Positions 6,295-14,821 of a stretch of 39,742 nucleotides of DNA are shown here, in pieces (positions within the stretch are counted from its first letter, which is position 1; each line of letters opens with the position of its first letter). A program made the position numbers and the translations under genes. The DNA comes from JANXSD01 sp043758125 (lineage in GTDB: Bacteria > Bacteroidota > Bacteroidia > AKYH767-A > OLB10): positions 1 through 39,742 of the forward strand of contig JAYVOC010000102.1 in assembly GCA_043758125.1 (NCBI GenBank), in the 5' to 3' direction. The notes beneath the pieces were generated by a model. The model saw nothing but the letters and a program-made list of their open reading frames with translations, was not told the origin of the DNA and made no database searches.

Positions 6295-8958
6295 TCATTG
6301 AATGTAATTTCTTTGAAAGAATCGATTATACGAATCAATAGATTTGTTGCGCGAAAGTTGAACAAGATTATCTTGAGAGATAACAAAAAACTTCACTTCC
6401 GAATCTTGAATTTTGTTTAACAATCCTTCCTCATTCATAACACCAATATAATAATTCATAGCGGCTTCTTTATCTTTAAAAGTAAGTACCGAAATATATT
6501 GAAAGATAAGATCAAGATTTCCATTGGTGATAGCATAATTTTCTTCTTGAAAATTTACAGTGTTATATGCTTTCAACTTTGACATGATATCAGGAGTATT
6601 TAATGCGCTATTTTTATAAAGAATCATAAAATATTGAGGTGATTCTGGCTTGAAAGTAAAAATTGCAGAGGAATCAATGACATTGGAAAGAGTCTTGGAA
6701 GTATCGGGCGAATCACTTCGATGTTTTATATATTCTAAAATTTCATTTGCGCGAATACTTACTGAATCTTTAGGATAAGTACGAACGACATCTTCTAAAG
6801 ATAAAACAAAATCTTCAACAGGTTTTGTTTTACCGATGGCTAAAGCTTTTAGATATGCAAATTTTGGAGCAAGTTTATTCCCAGGAAATAACTCATCGGA
6901 TTCTGCTTTTCTGCTAATCACCAATTCATATTGTTCATTGGTATATGAGCGATATGTGTTTTCATAAAACACTTCCAACACAGCAGTTTTTTTCTGAATC
7001 TCTTTAAAGAAATTAGGATTTAAAATTAATTTGCTGTATTCCGATTCTGGAAAATTTGTTACAAGATAATTCTTATAAAAATTAGCTTTCACAGTATCTT
7101 TCATCAACAGATAAGTGCGATACAAATTATAATATGATGGAAGTTTGTATTTGTTATCCGGAAAACGCATGTCTAATTTTTCAAAACTATTTACGCTCTC
7201 AGGATAATTACTCAACTGTTCACGATAAATAATTCCTGCATTGTAATACGCTTCAATAATCTTACTATTTGATTCTTTAATTTGCTTTGGTGTTGTAGGG
7301 ATCTGTCCTAAATAAGCATCTTTACGTTGATCACCATCCAACTTTGAAATCGAATCATTCAACACATCATTCTTTTTTGAAATACTATCTATTGCATCTG
7401 TTTCTGATGCCGTTGCACCATCAATCTCAATAGTTTTTTCACTTCGTCGCCAGTTGTCTTCCTGCTTACGTGTGCCCCACTTTTTTAAGAATTCATTAAA
7501 ACCAAAACTAATTGCTGATTGATTATAAAAATACCATGAACCTTGTGTTGTACTTCCAGCAGGCGTTAAACTTCGTGGTTGACTTTTTAATTGTTTCTCT
7601 TCAATAACTTGTTGTTCTTCCAGCTTCTGTTTTTCTTTTACTGCTAGCGCGATTCTCTCCTTTTCTGCTTTCTCAAATGAGATTAAAGAATCAATTTTTG
7701 TTTTGCGTTCTTCAGGACTCAATGATGCTAATTGTTGCAAACTATCTTCAAGAATAATAACTTTTAAATTGCGGACTAATCTATCTAAGCTATTTCTTTT
7801 TTCTTCAATATCACTGTAGTCAGGATGATCTTTACTTAAGTTAGTAAGACAACTATCATAATACGCTGCAGCGGGCATGTATTCTGGGCGTTTAAGAAAA
7901 ATATCAGCAAGTTCTAAATAACTTAATGCGCTTTGTGCAGTATTGCTAGATCCTGTTCGTAAAGATTTGTTTAGATATGAAACAGCTAAAGTTTCATCTT
8001 TTTCTTGACGAGCAACGCCTGCTAATGCATAATATATTTGATCACGATATTCTTTATTTTTATCGTCCTTCAACATTCTATTTAACTCGCGTTTTACTAC
8101 ATCCCCACTTCCACTTTTAATATCATAACATCGTGCACGATTAATACGCGCATTGAATGCCATTTCATAACTAGGGTTAAGCTTAATAACTTTTTGATAC
8201 GCTGTAAATGCACTATCTAAATATCCTTGCTTTTGATAAAGTTGTCCAAGTATAAAAGTATATCGTGCACGATCATCTTTTTTAGATGCTGTTGCCGAAG
8301 CCGCAGCCAATGCCTCAGTCGTTCTTGGAATATCATTTCTAAGCCAATGGTATTGTGCTAATGTTGCATTGTAATCTCCTTTCATCTCGACAGGAAATTT
8401 TTTATCATTTTTTAGATAATCAAGCAAATAAACTGCATCTGTTGTTTTCCCTAATTCAAGATATGTTTTTGTTAACCATAAAAGAGCAACAGGACGAATC
8501 GGACTATTTTTGTATTCTGATGAAGTATATTGAAACGTTTCAATGGCAGTCCAATAATCATGTTTGTAAAACTGACATTTCCCTATTAACAGATAACAAT
8601 CGTCAATCCATTTATTTCGTTCAATAGTTTTCTTGTCGTGCTTTCCTTTAACAACCATCGAATTGCGCGAAATGGCGATTGAAACTTTTTTGATGGCTTC
8701 ATCCATATCTGGAAAAATTGCTTTCGCTTTCGCTAGATCACCATATTTAAAGATCGGTAAAATGCGGTCATATTTATCTTCAGTTCCATCAGCCAAAGTT
8801 TGAGCGCCTTGCTTCATTCTTTCGCGCGCATTGAAATAAAAATTATAATGCGTAATAGTGCCGTGGTAATTACGACTAACAATATTGTTCTTTTTCACGC
8901 TACATGACGACCAAATGGCCAGTGCAAGTAGTAGGAATAAAATATGAAGTTTTTTCAC
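6295..8958 (-). CDS. porW: Type IX secretion system lipoprotein, PorW/SprE family (TPR protein)
   Basis: A large periplasmic or outer-membrane lipoprotein needed for protein export and gliding in Bacteroidota. A lipoprotein signal peptide ends at Cys19 (lipobox region WSSC). The following RNYHGTITHYNFYFNARERMK stretch near residues 29-49 is characteristic of the PorW/SprE family. Tetratricopeptide-type helical repeats fill about 90-380 (for example DKKFPVEMKGDYNATLAQYHWLR and YTFILGQLYQKQGYLDSAFTAY) and 560-720; a charged coiled-coil segment at about 400-455 joins them. The 887-residue length is close to SprE (about 870). It is the first gene of a probable unit with the LytTR regulator. The large secreted protein at 25.3-29.2 kb carries a C-terminal domain exported by this system. 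Confidence 0.88.
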   Translation of the reverse strand: MKKLHILFLLLALAIWSSCSVKKNNIVSRNYHGTITHYNFYFNARERMKQGAQTLADGTEDKYDRILPIFKYGDLAKAKAIFPDMDEAIKKVSIAISRNSMVVKGKHDKKTIERNKWIDDCYLLIGKCQFYKHDYWTAIETFQYTSSEYKNSPIRPVALLWLTKTYLELGKTTDAVYLLDYLKNDKKFPVEMKGDYNATLAQYHWLRNDIPRTTEALAAASATASKKDDRARYTFILGQLYQKQGYLDSAFTAYQKVIKLNPSYEMAFNARINRARCYDIKSGSGDVVKRELNRMLKDDKNKEYRDQIYYALAGVARQEKDETLAVSYLNKSLRTGSSNTAQSALSYLELADIFLKRPEYMPAAAYYDSCLTNLSKDHPDYSDIEEKRNSLDRLVRNLKVIILEDSLQQLASLSPEERKTKIDSLISFEKAEKERIALAVKEKQKLEEQQVIEEKQLKSQPRSLTPAGSTTQGSWYFYNQSAISFGFNEFLKKWGTRKQEDNWRRSEKTIEIDGATASETDAIDSISKKNDVLNDSISKLDGDQRKDAYLGQIPTTPKQIKESNSKIIEAYYNAGIIYREQLSNYPESVNSFEKLDMRFPDNKYKLPSYYNLYRTYLLMKDTVKANFYKNYLVTNFPESEYSKLILNPNFFKEIQKKTAVLEVFYENTYRSYTNEQYELVISRKAESDELFPGNKLAPKFAYLKALAIGKTKPVEDFVLSLEDVVRTYPKDSVSIRANEILEYIKHRSDSPDTSKTLSNVIDSSAIFTFKPESPQYFMILYKNSALNTPDIMSKLKAYNTVNFQEENYAITNGNLDLIFQYISVLTFKDKEAAMNYYIGVMNEEGLLNKIQDSEVKFFVISQDNLVQLSRNKSIDSYNRFFQRNYIQ

Positions 8959-9030
8959 AGATTTGGCAGAGTCGGGGGTTCAATATCAGTTAAACAATAA
9001 CTAAAAATCGAGGGTTTTAGTGTAAACAAG

Positions 9031-9038
9031 CAAATATC
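9031..9038 (-). promoter_or_regulatory. Probable -7 element GATATTTG for porW
   Basis: Minus strand GATATTTG, one base from TAnnTTTG, leaving a leader of about 70 bases before the porW start. The same octamer precedes three other genes in this window (9132, 12992, 17390). Confidence 0.4.
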
Positions 9039-9131
9039 TTAATTTTTACCAATATAACTGCCGAATTGTTCCGTTCCAAAAGGAATATTAAACAGATTTG
9101 TTAGAACAGTGCCCGTGCGTTCTCATTTTCC

Positions 9132-9139
9132 GATATTTG
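9132..9139 (+). promoter_or_regulatory. Probable -7 element GATATTTG for the M23 peptidase
   Basis: The octamer ends 5 bases before the ATG at 9145, so the mRNA would begin at or within a base or two of the start codon (leaderless). It also excludes the upstream in-frame GTG at 9109. Confidence 0.4.
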
Positions 9140-9144
9140 CCGTA

Positions 9145-10020
9145 ATGGCTACCGAAGTAAAGAAGCGCAAAAGAATTGTTAGAAAATTAAAAAGTAAATT
9201 CCGGTTTGTGGTTTTAAACGATCAAACCTTCGAAGAACGCTTTTCATTGCGATTATCACCTATGAACGTAATCGTTTTTGGAGGAACAATTGGCCTGAGT
9301 TTAATTACCATCACTCTGTATGTAATTGCTTTTACTCCTTTACGAGAGTATATTCCTGGTTATTCAGATGTGACTATGCGCCGAAATCTTGTTTCCATGA
9401 CACTTCGTGCAGACTCCCTTTCATACAAAATGGCAGCACAAAATAGGTTTCTATCTCAAATTATGGATGTAATGAACGATCGAATTAGCACTGCTCGTCC
9501 AACTCGTGATAGTTTAGTGGCCCCTCTTTATGATAGCATAAAAAGTTTGAAATCTTCTGAAGAAGACTCTCAGCTAAGAAAGCAAATAGAATCTGGAGAT
9601 CGTTATGAGTTATCATCAGGAAATGAAAAGGCGTTTGCATCTGGAATTGGAAGCTATTCGTTTTTTACTCCGCTAAAAGGCGCAATCACCACTAAGTTTA
9701 ACACTACCCAAAAGCATTATGGTATTGATATCGTTGCTGGCCCAAATGAAGTAATTAAAAGCGCTTTGGATGGAACGGTTGTCATCGCTAACTGGACCTC
9801 AGAAACAGGTTATGTTATTGGTGTTCAACATAGCAATAATTTATTTACATTATATAAACATAATTCAGCGCTTTTAAAAGGTGTTGGAGATTATGTAAAG
9901 GCTGGGGAGGTTTTGGCAATTATCGGAAATACTGGTGAATATTCTTCTGGTCCCCATTTGCATTTCGAACTTTGGTATAATGGTAGTCCTGTAAACCCTC
10001 TCGACTATATTAATTTTTAA
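9145..10020 (+). CDS. M23 (LytM-type) peptidoglycan endopeptidase, membrane-anchored
   Basis: Probably cleaves peptide cross-links in murein during growth or division. Counting from the ATG at 9145 (291 aa): a basic cytoplasmic tail (1-40), one membrane helix (about 42-64), a coiled-coil-like periplasmic linker (70-160) and a C-terminal M23 domain (about 172-285). The metal and catalytic set looks complete: HYGID (His191, Asp195), YKHN (His239) and GPHLHFE (His271, His273). An in-frame GTG at 9109 would add 12 residues but lies upstream of the probable promoter element. The next gene is dxr after a 65-base gap. Confidence 0.9.
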   Translation: MATEVKKRKRIVRKLKSKFRFVVLNDQTFEERFSLRLSPMNVIVFGGTIGLSLITITLYVIAFTPLREYIPGYSDVTMRRNLVSMTLRADSLSYKMAAQNRFLSQIMDVMNDRISTARPTRDSLVAPLYDSIKSLKSSEEDSQLRKQIESGDRYELSSGNEKAFASGIGSYSFFTPLKGAITTKFNTTQKHYGIDIVAGPNEVIKSALDGTVVIANWTSETGYVIGVQHSNNLFTLYKHNSALLKGVGDYVKAGEVLAIIGNTGEYSSGPHLHFELWYNGSPVNPLDYINF

Positions 10021-10058
10021 GCGCTTGCGATTTTCTATCAGTAAAGCCAAATAATTAA

Positions 10059-10066
10059 CATCTTTG
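10059..10066 (+). promoter_or_regulatory. Probable -7 element CATCTTTG for dxr
   Basis: CATCTTTG, one base from TAnnTTTG, 19 bases before the TTG start of dxr. Confidence 0.35.
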
Positions 10067-10085
10067 AGCCAATAATTATTTAGAA

Positions 10086-11249
10086 TTGAAACGTAGAATT
10101 GCCATACTAGGATCCACAGGATCAATCGGAACTCAAGCATTAGAAGTAATTGCTGCGCATCCTGATGCTTTCGAAACAGAAGTTTTAACTGCAAATAGTA
10201 ACGCAGACCTCTTAATTCAACAATCTTTAATTCACAAGCCAAATGCCGTTGTAATTGTTGATAAAAGTAAATATTCATTAGTAAAAGAAGCCCTTTCGGC
10301 AGAGCCCATAAAAGTTTATGCTGGTTATGAAGCTATTTCCCAATTAATGGAAATGGATTCTATCGATATCGTGTTGACCGCGATGGTAGGTTTTTCGGGA
10401 TTAGAACCTACGCTTGCAGCTATCAAAAACAAAAAGCAAATTGCATTAGCAAATAAGGAAACGCTAGTTGTTGCTGGTGATCTGGTTACGAAAATGGCCA
10501 AGGAAAATAATGTACAATTATTACCTGTCGATTCCGAACATTCAGCCATTTTTCAATGCTTATTTGGGGAACTACATAATCCAATTGAGAAGATTATTCT
10601 CACTGCTTCTGGTGGCCCATTTCGTGGGATGAAAACGAATGATCTCCAAAAAATAACCAAAAATCAAGCACTTAAACATCCCAACTGGACAATGGGAGCA
10701 AAGATTACCATCGATTCAGCAACTTTAATGAATAAAGGATTGGAGATGATCGAAGCAAAATGGCTTTTTGATTTGCGTCCTGATCAGATTGATGTAATTG
10801 TTCATCCACAATCAATTATTCATAGTATTGTGCAGTTTGTAGATGGATCGATGAAAGCGCAAATGGGACTTCCAGATATGAAATTGCCTATTCAAGTTGC
10901 ACTTGCACACCCATATAGACTTTATTCAGATTTTCCTCGATTTGATTTTCTCAAATACCCATCATTAACGTTTGAACCAGCTGATGAAAACACCTTTATT
11001 TGTTTAGGATTAGCACGAAAGGCAATGATAAAAGGCGGAAATATTCCTTGTATCATGAATGCTGCTAATGAAATTGTAGTTGCTGCCTTTCTTAAGGATG
11101 AAGTTCGATTTTTAGAAATTGGTGAACTCATTGAACAATGTATGGAAGAAATAAGCTTTATTGCTCAACCAACTTTGGACGATTATTGCTTAACAGATAC
11201 TAAAACTAGAGAGTGGATGATCGATAAATTAAGGGTCAAAAATTCGTAG
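10086..11249 (+). CDS. dxr: 1-deoxy-D-xylulose 5-phosphate reductoisomerase
   Basis: Catalyses the NADPH-dependent conversion of DXP to 2-C-methyl-D-erythritol 4-phosphate, the committed step of the MEP route to isoprenoids. The N-terminal ILGSTGSIGTQ is the NADPH-binding loop. The signature motifs are present: ALANKETLVVAG, LPVDSEHSAIFQ (acidic metal ligands), SGGPFRG, and NKGLEMIEAKWLF. Length 387 is normal. Translation starts with TTG at 10086, which gives the expected MKRRIAILG; no ATG lies close. The stop codon overlaps the first bases of a promoter-like octamer for rseP, and the dxr-rseP pairing is common in Bacteroidota. Confidence 0.97.
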   Translation: MKRRIAILGSTGSIGTQALEVIAAHPDAFETEVLTANSNADLLIQQSLIHKPNAVVIVDKSKYSLVKEALSAEPIKVYAGYEAISQLMEMDSIDIVLTAMVGFSGLEPTLAAIKNKKQIALANKETLVVAGDLVTKMAKENNVQLLPVDSEHSAIFQCLFGELHNPIEKIILTASGGPFRGMKTNDLQKITKNQALKHPNWTMGAKITIDSATLMNKGLEMIEAKWLFDLRPDQIDVIVHPQSIIHSIVQFVDGSMKAQMGLPDMKLPIQVALAHPYRLYSDFPRFDFLKYPSLTFEPADENTFICLGLARKAMIKGGNIPCIMNAANEIVVAAFLKDEVRFLEIGELIEQCMEEISFIAQPTLDDYCLTDTKTREWMIDKLRVKNS

Positions 11250-11254
11250 CTTTG
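11247..11254 (+). promoter_or_regulatory. -7 element TAGCTTTG upstream of rseP
   Basis: An exact TAnnTTTG match whose first three bases are the dxr stop codon. It would give rseP its own promoter with a leader of about 90 bases. Confidence 0.4.
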
Positions 11255-11346
11255 CAAAAAAATACTTCAATTATGCTTATCTTAAAGTTGAAATAATTCT
11301 TTCAACAATACGTTTCTATAATTCTAATAATTAGTTCCCAAAACAA

Positions 11347-12684
11347 ATGACACAATTAATAATGGCTGCCCAGTTAATTCTGGGACTCTCAATACTCGTA
11401 ACGTTACATGAACTAGGTCACTTTTTAGCAGCGCGAGCTTTCGGAATTAAAGTGGAAAAATTCTATCTGTTTTTTGATGCTTGGGGAGTGAAACTTTTTA
11501 GCTTTAAAAGAGGCGATACAGAATATGGAATGGGATGGTTGCCTCTTGGTGGTTATGTGAAAATTGCTGGAATGATCGATGAAAGTTTGGATACAGACCA
11601 ACTAAGTAGCGAACCTCAACCTTGGGAGTTTCGTGCTAAACCAGCTTGGCAACGATTAATCGTTATGGTTGCGGGAGTCACGATGAATGTAATTTTAGGC
11701 ATCGCAATATTTTCTTACAGCTTGTTACATTTTAAACAAGAATATCTTCCAGTCACATCAGTAAATAACGGTGAAGGAATTTATGCTTATCGATTAGGTC
11801 GTGAGTTAGGGTTGCAAAATGGCGATAAAATTATTGCGATTAACGGACATAAATTTGAACGGTTTGATGACGCACTTTCTACTCGTGTTTTGTTTGGTGC
11901 TAATTTAACAATAGAACGGAATGGCCAAACAATGGAAGTTACTGTTCCTGATAATTTTTATAAAACAGTTGCTAAAGCTGGAAGAGGAAACTTTATTGGG
12001 TATGGATTTCTTCAATATGTTATTGGAAGCGTAAGTCCTGATGGTGAAGCACAAAAAGCTGGATTGAAAAGTGGTGATATAATTATCGGAATTGATGGAC
12101 AAAAAATTGCCGATTATGACGATTTGAAAAACAAACTCATCACCATTAAGGGACAAAAAGTTAAGCTTACCATTGAGCGCGAAAAGAAAAACATGGAACT
12201 TATTTGTGGTGTTTCAGATAAAGGATTAATTGGAATTGGCTTTGTTGCTGCCCCACTTCCAACAGATAATTATCCAATGCAAGTTTATACTTTAGGATCA
12301 GCAATTTCATTTGGTGCAAGCGATGCAAAAGAAGCTCTTGTTTCAAATGTAAAAGGATTGAAAAAAATATTTTCAGGAGATGAAAAAGCCACTGATTCTA
12401 TTCAAGGACCAATAGGTATTGCACAAATTTATGGTGGTGTTTGGGATTGGGAACGTTTTTGGGGAATTACCGGACTACTATCAATGGTGTTAGCATTCAT
12501 GAACATGTTGCCTATTCCAGCATTAGATGGAGGGCATGTTGTTTTCTTAACCATTGAAAGTCTTACTGGTAAAAAACTATCAGATAAATTTATGGAACGT
12601 GCTCAAATTGTTGGAATGGTTCTTCTACTTTCATTGATGGTATTCGCTATTGGTAATGATGTTTGGAAACACGTTATCAATTAA
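11347..12684 (+). CDS. rseP: RseP-type site-2 zinc protease (M50)
   Basis: An intramembrane protease that cuts membrane-embedded anti-sigma factors or remnant signal peptides. The zinc motif HELGH is at residues 21-25 in the first membrane helix, and the third ligand motif PIPALDGGH lies near residue 390 in a C-terminal helix. Between them are two PDZ domains (about 125-195 and 215-285; the second contains AGLKSGDIIIGIDG), followed by membrane helices at about 368-390 and 420-440. The 445-residue length and order match RseP. A perfect 12-pair hairpin follows the gene, so the transcript ends here. Confidence 0.95.
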   Translation: MTQLIMAAQLILGLSILVTLHELGHFLAARAFGIKVEKFYLFFDAWGVKLFSFKRGDTEYGMGWLPLGGYVKIAGMIDESLDTDQLSSEPQPWEFRAKPAWQRLIVMVAGVTMNVILGIAIFSYSLLHFKQEYLPVTSVNNGEGIYAYRLGRELGLQNGDKIIAINGHKFERFDDALSTRVLFGANLTIERNGQTMEVTVPDNFYKTVAKAGRGNFIGYGFLQYVIGSVSPDGEAQKAGLKSGDIIIGIDGQKIADYDDLKNKLITIKGQKVKLTIEREKKNMELICGVSDKGLIGIGFVAAPLPTDNYPMQVYTLGSAISFGASDAKEALVSNVKGLKKIFSGDEKATDSIQGPIGIAQIYGGVWDWERFWGITGLLSMVLAFMNMLPIPALDGGHVVFLTIESLTGKKLSDKFMERAQIVGMVLLLSLMVFAIGNDVWKHVIN

Positions 12685-12716
12685 TATTGTGTTCCATAAA
12701 TATTAGCAATCTAATT

Positions 12717-12752
12717 GAATTCCTAGTAATGAATTTTACTAGGAATTTTTAA
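12717..12752 (+). terminator. Rho-independent terminator after rseP
   Basis: AATTCCTAGTAA (12718-12729) pairs perfectly with 12736-12747 around a 6-base loop, followed by a T-rich run. It sits 33 bases after the rseP stop. Confidence 0.8.
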
Positions 12753-12839
12753 TTTCAAAAGATTTACAATTTAATTCTATATACTTTTTTTAATCCATAT
12801 TTCTTCAAATAATAGATTTTATTGGCGTAAAGTTAAGTT

Positions 12840-12874
12840 GTGATTTTTTCAAAATCGCCTATAGAAAAAATCAC
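12840..12874. other. AT-rich 11-pair hairpin in a 334-base intergenic stretch
   Basis: GTGATTTTTTC (12840-12850) pairs perfectly with 12864-12874 around 13 bases. An alternative smaller hairpin, GATTTT (12842-12847) with AAAATC (12851-12856), would compete with it. The rest of 12753-13018 holds no gene I can support. The hairpin lies about 145 bases before the next start. Confidence 0.4.
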
Positions 12875-12991
12875 TTTGTGTTTTTGAATGTATCCTATTT
12901 CTTACGATAAATATATTTGGCATAAAGAGTAACGTTCATATTTTTGTTTAAAGATTAATTTGGAATCATTTATTTCCAAAGTGTAATTGAT

Positions 12992-12999
12992 GATATTTG
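12992..12999 (+). promoter_or_regulatory. Probable -7 element GATATTTG
   Basis: One base from TAnnTTTG, 19 bases before the ATG at 13019. Confidence 0.4.
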
Positions 13000-13018
13000 T
13001 TTCAAAATAAGTACCATC

Positions 13019-13789
13019 ATGAAAAACCTCATTCACTCATTTCTAACAATTGTAATTTTTATAGTGTGTTGTAGTAAGTGTATGGCTCAACTTAGTGATA
13101 CAACTCAACATCATCGCATTTTAATAATTCCTTTTCAGCCTGAATATTATTTAAGTGATGCAGAGCAAGACATCATGCAACAAACACATAAAACTCCTGA
13201 TGAATATCGTGCATATTTTCGTCGCGTTTTAGATTTGAAGATTGAAGCAACATTATCTACTCTAATCCCCTGTAATAGCTTGATGCAGGACACAAGTAAA
13301 TCCGTTAGAAATGATATGGATAACTATTATTCTAAAGCTGCATTGAAATATGAATTTCCAATTGCATCAAAGCAAAATAAATCGATAAAAATTAAATCAG
13401 AGGTTGCTTCGAAAGAAATAGAAAATCAACACAGTGCTCCACAATATGCCTCCATAAAAGGCGATACTAAATTCATGAATTCAACTGTTCCCGATACAGC
13501 ATTTTATAAATCACTACTTACAAAATATCATGCGGATTATTTATTGTCGATAAATCAATTTGAAATAAAAACAAATTATAAATCATGTATTGATATTGCT
13601 AATAGAATATATCGTAGAGAGTTAATGATACATTATTCATTGCTCGATGCTAACGGGAAAGTAGTTCAAGGAAATTTTATAACGACTTATTTTCCATCAA
13701 ATTCTAATCGAGATACAGAGATCGCTGAACGTGTATTTCCTGAGATTGCCAACCTATTGAAAAGCTCTATTATCGATTTACTAAAATGA
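13019..13789 (+). CDS. Secreted protein of unknown function
   Basis: A 256-residue protein with a signal peptide (about 1-23, ending CMA before QLSD). After it comes HHRILIIPFQPEYYLSDAEQDI, a strand followed by a helix, then a helical region and a Lys/Ser-rich stretch (about 115-155). The C-terminal half contains a YHADYLLSINQFEIKTNY segment and RELMIHYSLLDANGKVVQG, both beta-rich and reminiscent of periplasmic proteins that sense or scaffold rather than enzymes; no catalytic motif is visible. It stands alone with its own promoter-like octamer, between the rseP terminator and a 325-base gap. I do not recognise the family. Confidence 0.75.
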   Translation: MKNLIHSFLTIVIFIVCCSKCMAQLSDTTQHHRILIIPFQPEYYLSDAEQDIMQQTHKTPDEYRAYFRRVLDLKIEATLSTLIPCNSLMQDTSKSVRNDMDNYYSKAALKYEFPIASKQNKSIKIKSEVASKEIENQHSAPQYASIKGDTKFMNSTVPDTAFYKSLLTKYHADYLLSINQFEIKTNYKSCIDIANRIYRRELMIHYSLLDANGKVVQGNFITTYFPSNSNRDTEIAERVFPEIANLLKSSIIDLLK

Positions 13790-13856
13790 AATAATTGATT
13801 TCATTTATCGAAATGCTTTGAAAACAATGATTTAACATATTTATGCAAAAAATTGA

Positions 13857-13887
13857 TTTGGATGTATTTGTTTTTAATTTACATTCG
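13857..13887 (+). promoter_or_regulatory. Candidate upstream promoter TTTG-19-TACATTCG
   Basis: TTTG (13857-13860) is followed after exactly 19 bases by TACATTCG (13880-13887), one base from TAnnTTTG. This is the best -33/-7 pair in the window. It points to a transcript starting near 13893, over 200 bases before the barrel gene. Confidence 0.35.
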
Positions 13888-13916
13888 CACCCTGAAATTA
13901 TTAGTTAATTATACTT

Positions 13917-13984
13917 AAAAAGTTACTCGTTGAAATTGAGGTCAACTTGGATAATTAGATACAATATTATAAAAAGTTAATCGT
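13917..13984. repeat. Direct repeat AAAAAGTTAnTCGT, two copies 54 bases apart
   Basis: Copies at 13917-13930 and 13971-13984 agree at 13 of 14 positions. They lie 100-170 bases before the barrel gene's -7 element and may be binding sites for a regulator. Nothing else gene-like is seen in 13790-14114. Confidence 0.4.
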
Positions 13985-14086
13985 CAATCAATGGTGTTTA
14001 ATTATTGCAAACAAAATCAATAGTTATTAACATTTAACTGTTGGTTTAACCTTCCTCAGGATAAAATATTCACTTAACTATAAACT

Positions 14087-14094
14087 TAAATTTG
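14087..14094 (+). promoter_or_regulatory. -7 element TAAATTTG for the outer-membrane barrel gene
   Basis: Exact TAnnTTTG match, 20 bases before the ATG at 14115. Confidence 0.45.
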
Positions 14095-14114
14095 AAGTTC
14101 TAAAACCTTAACTT

Positions 14115-14693
14115 ATGAAAAAAACCTTATCAATTTTTATGACAATCGCTGCGTTGAGTTTCTCTTCGGTAGCATTCGCGCAAAAGCCTGTTAAAGGAAG
14201 TGTTACTGGAGAAGTTCAGTTAAACTTTCAAACTGGTACTGCTGCAATTGGAGTTGTAGCACCTTCATTAAATTTCCGTTACTTCTTAATGGATGATTTA
14301 GCACTTCGTCTTAAACTTGCTATTACTTCGACCAAAGACAAAACTGGTGATGTTGAAGATAAGACTTCAAACTTCAGTTTTGCTCCTGGAATTGAGAAGC
14401 ACTTTAAAGGTACGGATAAGCTTTCTCCATATATTGGAGCAGAAATTCCTATTTCTAGTGGAAAAGTTGAACATAAAACAGCTGCTGGTTCTACAACAGA
14501 TAAAACATCTTCATTCGGTGTGAATTTAATTTTCGGTGGAGATTATTATGTTTGGCAATCAGTTTACGTAGGTGCTGAAGTTGCTTGGGGATTTTCTTCA
14601 GGTACATCAACTCCTGACGTTGGTGAAAAAACTACTTCATCAGGATTTAGCTTAGGTGCTAATTCTGGTATCCGTTTAGGAATGAAGTTTTAA
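14115..14693 (+). CDS. Outer-membrane beta-barrel protein (porin-like, OmpW/OmpA-barrel type)
   Basis: A signal peptide ends at residues 21-23 (AFA before QKP). The remaining 170 residues alternate polar and hydrophobic residues in eight or so strands, for example GEVQLNFQT, PSLNFRYFL, LALRLKLAITS, PYIGAEIPI, FGVNLIFGGDYYVW and VYVGAEVAWGF, and end with a C-terminal Phe (RLGMKF), the usual signal for outer-membrane barrel insertion. The size fits a small eight-stranded barrel. Its own promoter, a long upstream region with repeats, and a very strong terminator suggest a highly expressed single gene. Confidence 0.88.
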   Translation: MKKTLSIFMTIAALSFSSVAFAQKPVKGSVTGEVQLNFQTGTAAIGVVAPSLNFRYFLMDDLALRLKLAITSTKDKTGDVEDKTSNFSFAPGIEKHFKGTDKLSPYIGAEIPISSGKVEHKTAAGSTTDKTSSFGVNLIFGGDYYVWQSVYVGAEVAWGFSSGTSTPDVGEKTTSSGFSLGANSGIRLGMKF

Positions 14694-14710
14694 TTTCAAC
14701 AGAATAAAAT

Positions 14711-14750
14711 AAAAGAGGCTGTCTCGGAAACGAGGCAGCCTCTTTTATTT
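14711..14750 (+). terminator. Strong rho-independent terminator with GAAA tetraloop
   Basis: A 16-pair stem (14711-14726 with 14731-14746, one G-T pair) closed by a GAAA tetraloop, ending in a T-rich run. It lies 17 bases after the barrel gene and insulates it from scpA. Confidence 0.95.
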
Positions 14751-14770
14751 TTAAGAATAGCTCTTTTTTG

Positions 14771-14778
14771 TAACTTTG
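14771..14778 (+). promoter_or_regulatory. -7 element TAACTTTG for scpA
   Basis: Exact TAnnTTTG match, 43 bases before the scpA ATG and directly after the preceding terminator. Confidence 0.5.
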
Positions 14779-14821
14779 TACGGAAGGAGGACATACACTG
14801 TTCTTTTTTATTATTCCCCAA

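Noticed and set aside
9109..9144. In-frame GTG start for the M23 peptidase at 9109
   Set aside because: The extra 12 residues precede a normal basic N-terminus, and the probable -7 element lies between the GTG and the ATG at 9145.
14784..14790. AAGGAGG, a perfect Shine-Dalgarno sequence in the scpA leader
   Set aside because: No start codon follows at a usable distance; the scpA ATG is 31 bases away, so it is probably chance or leader structure.
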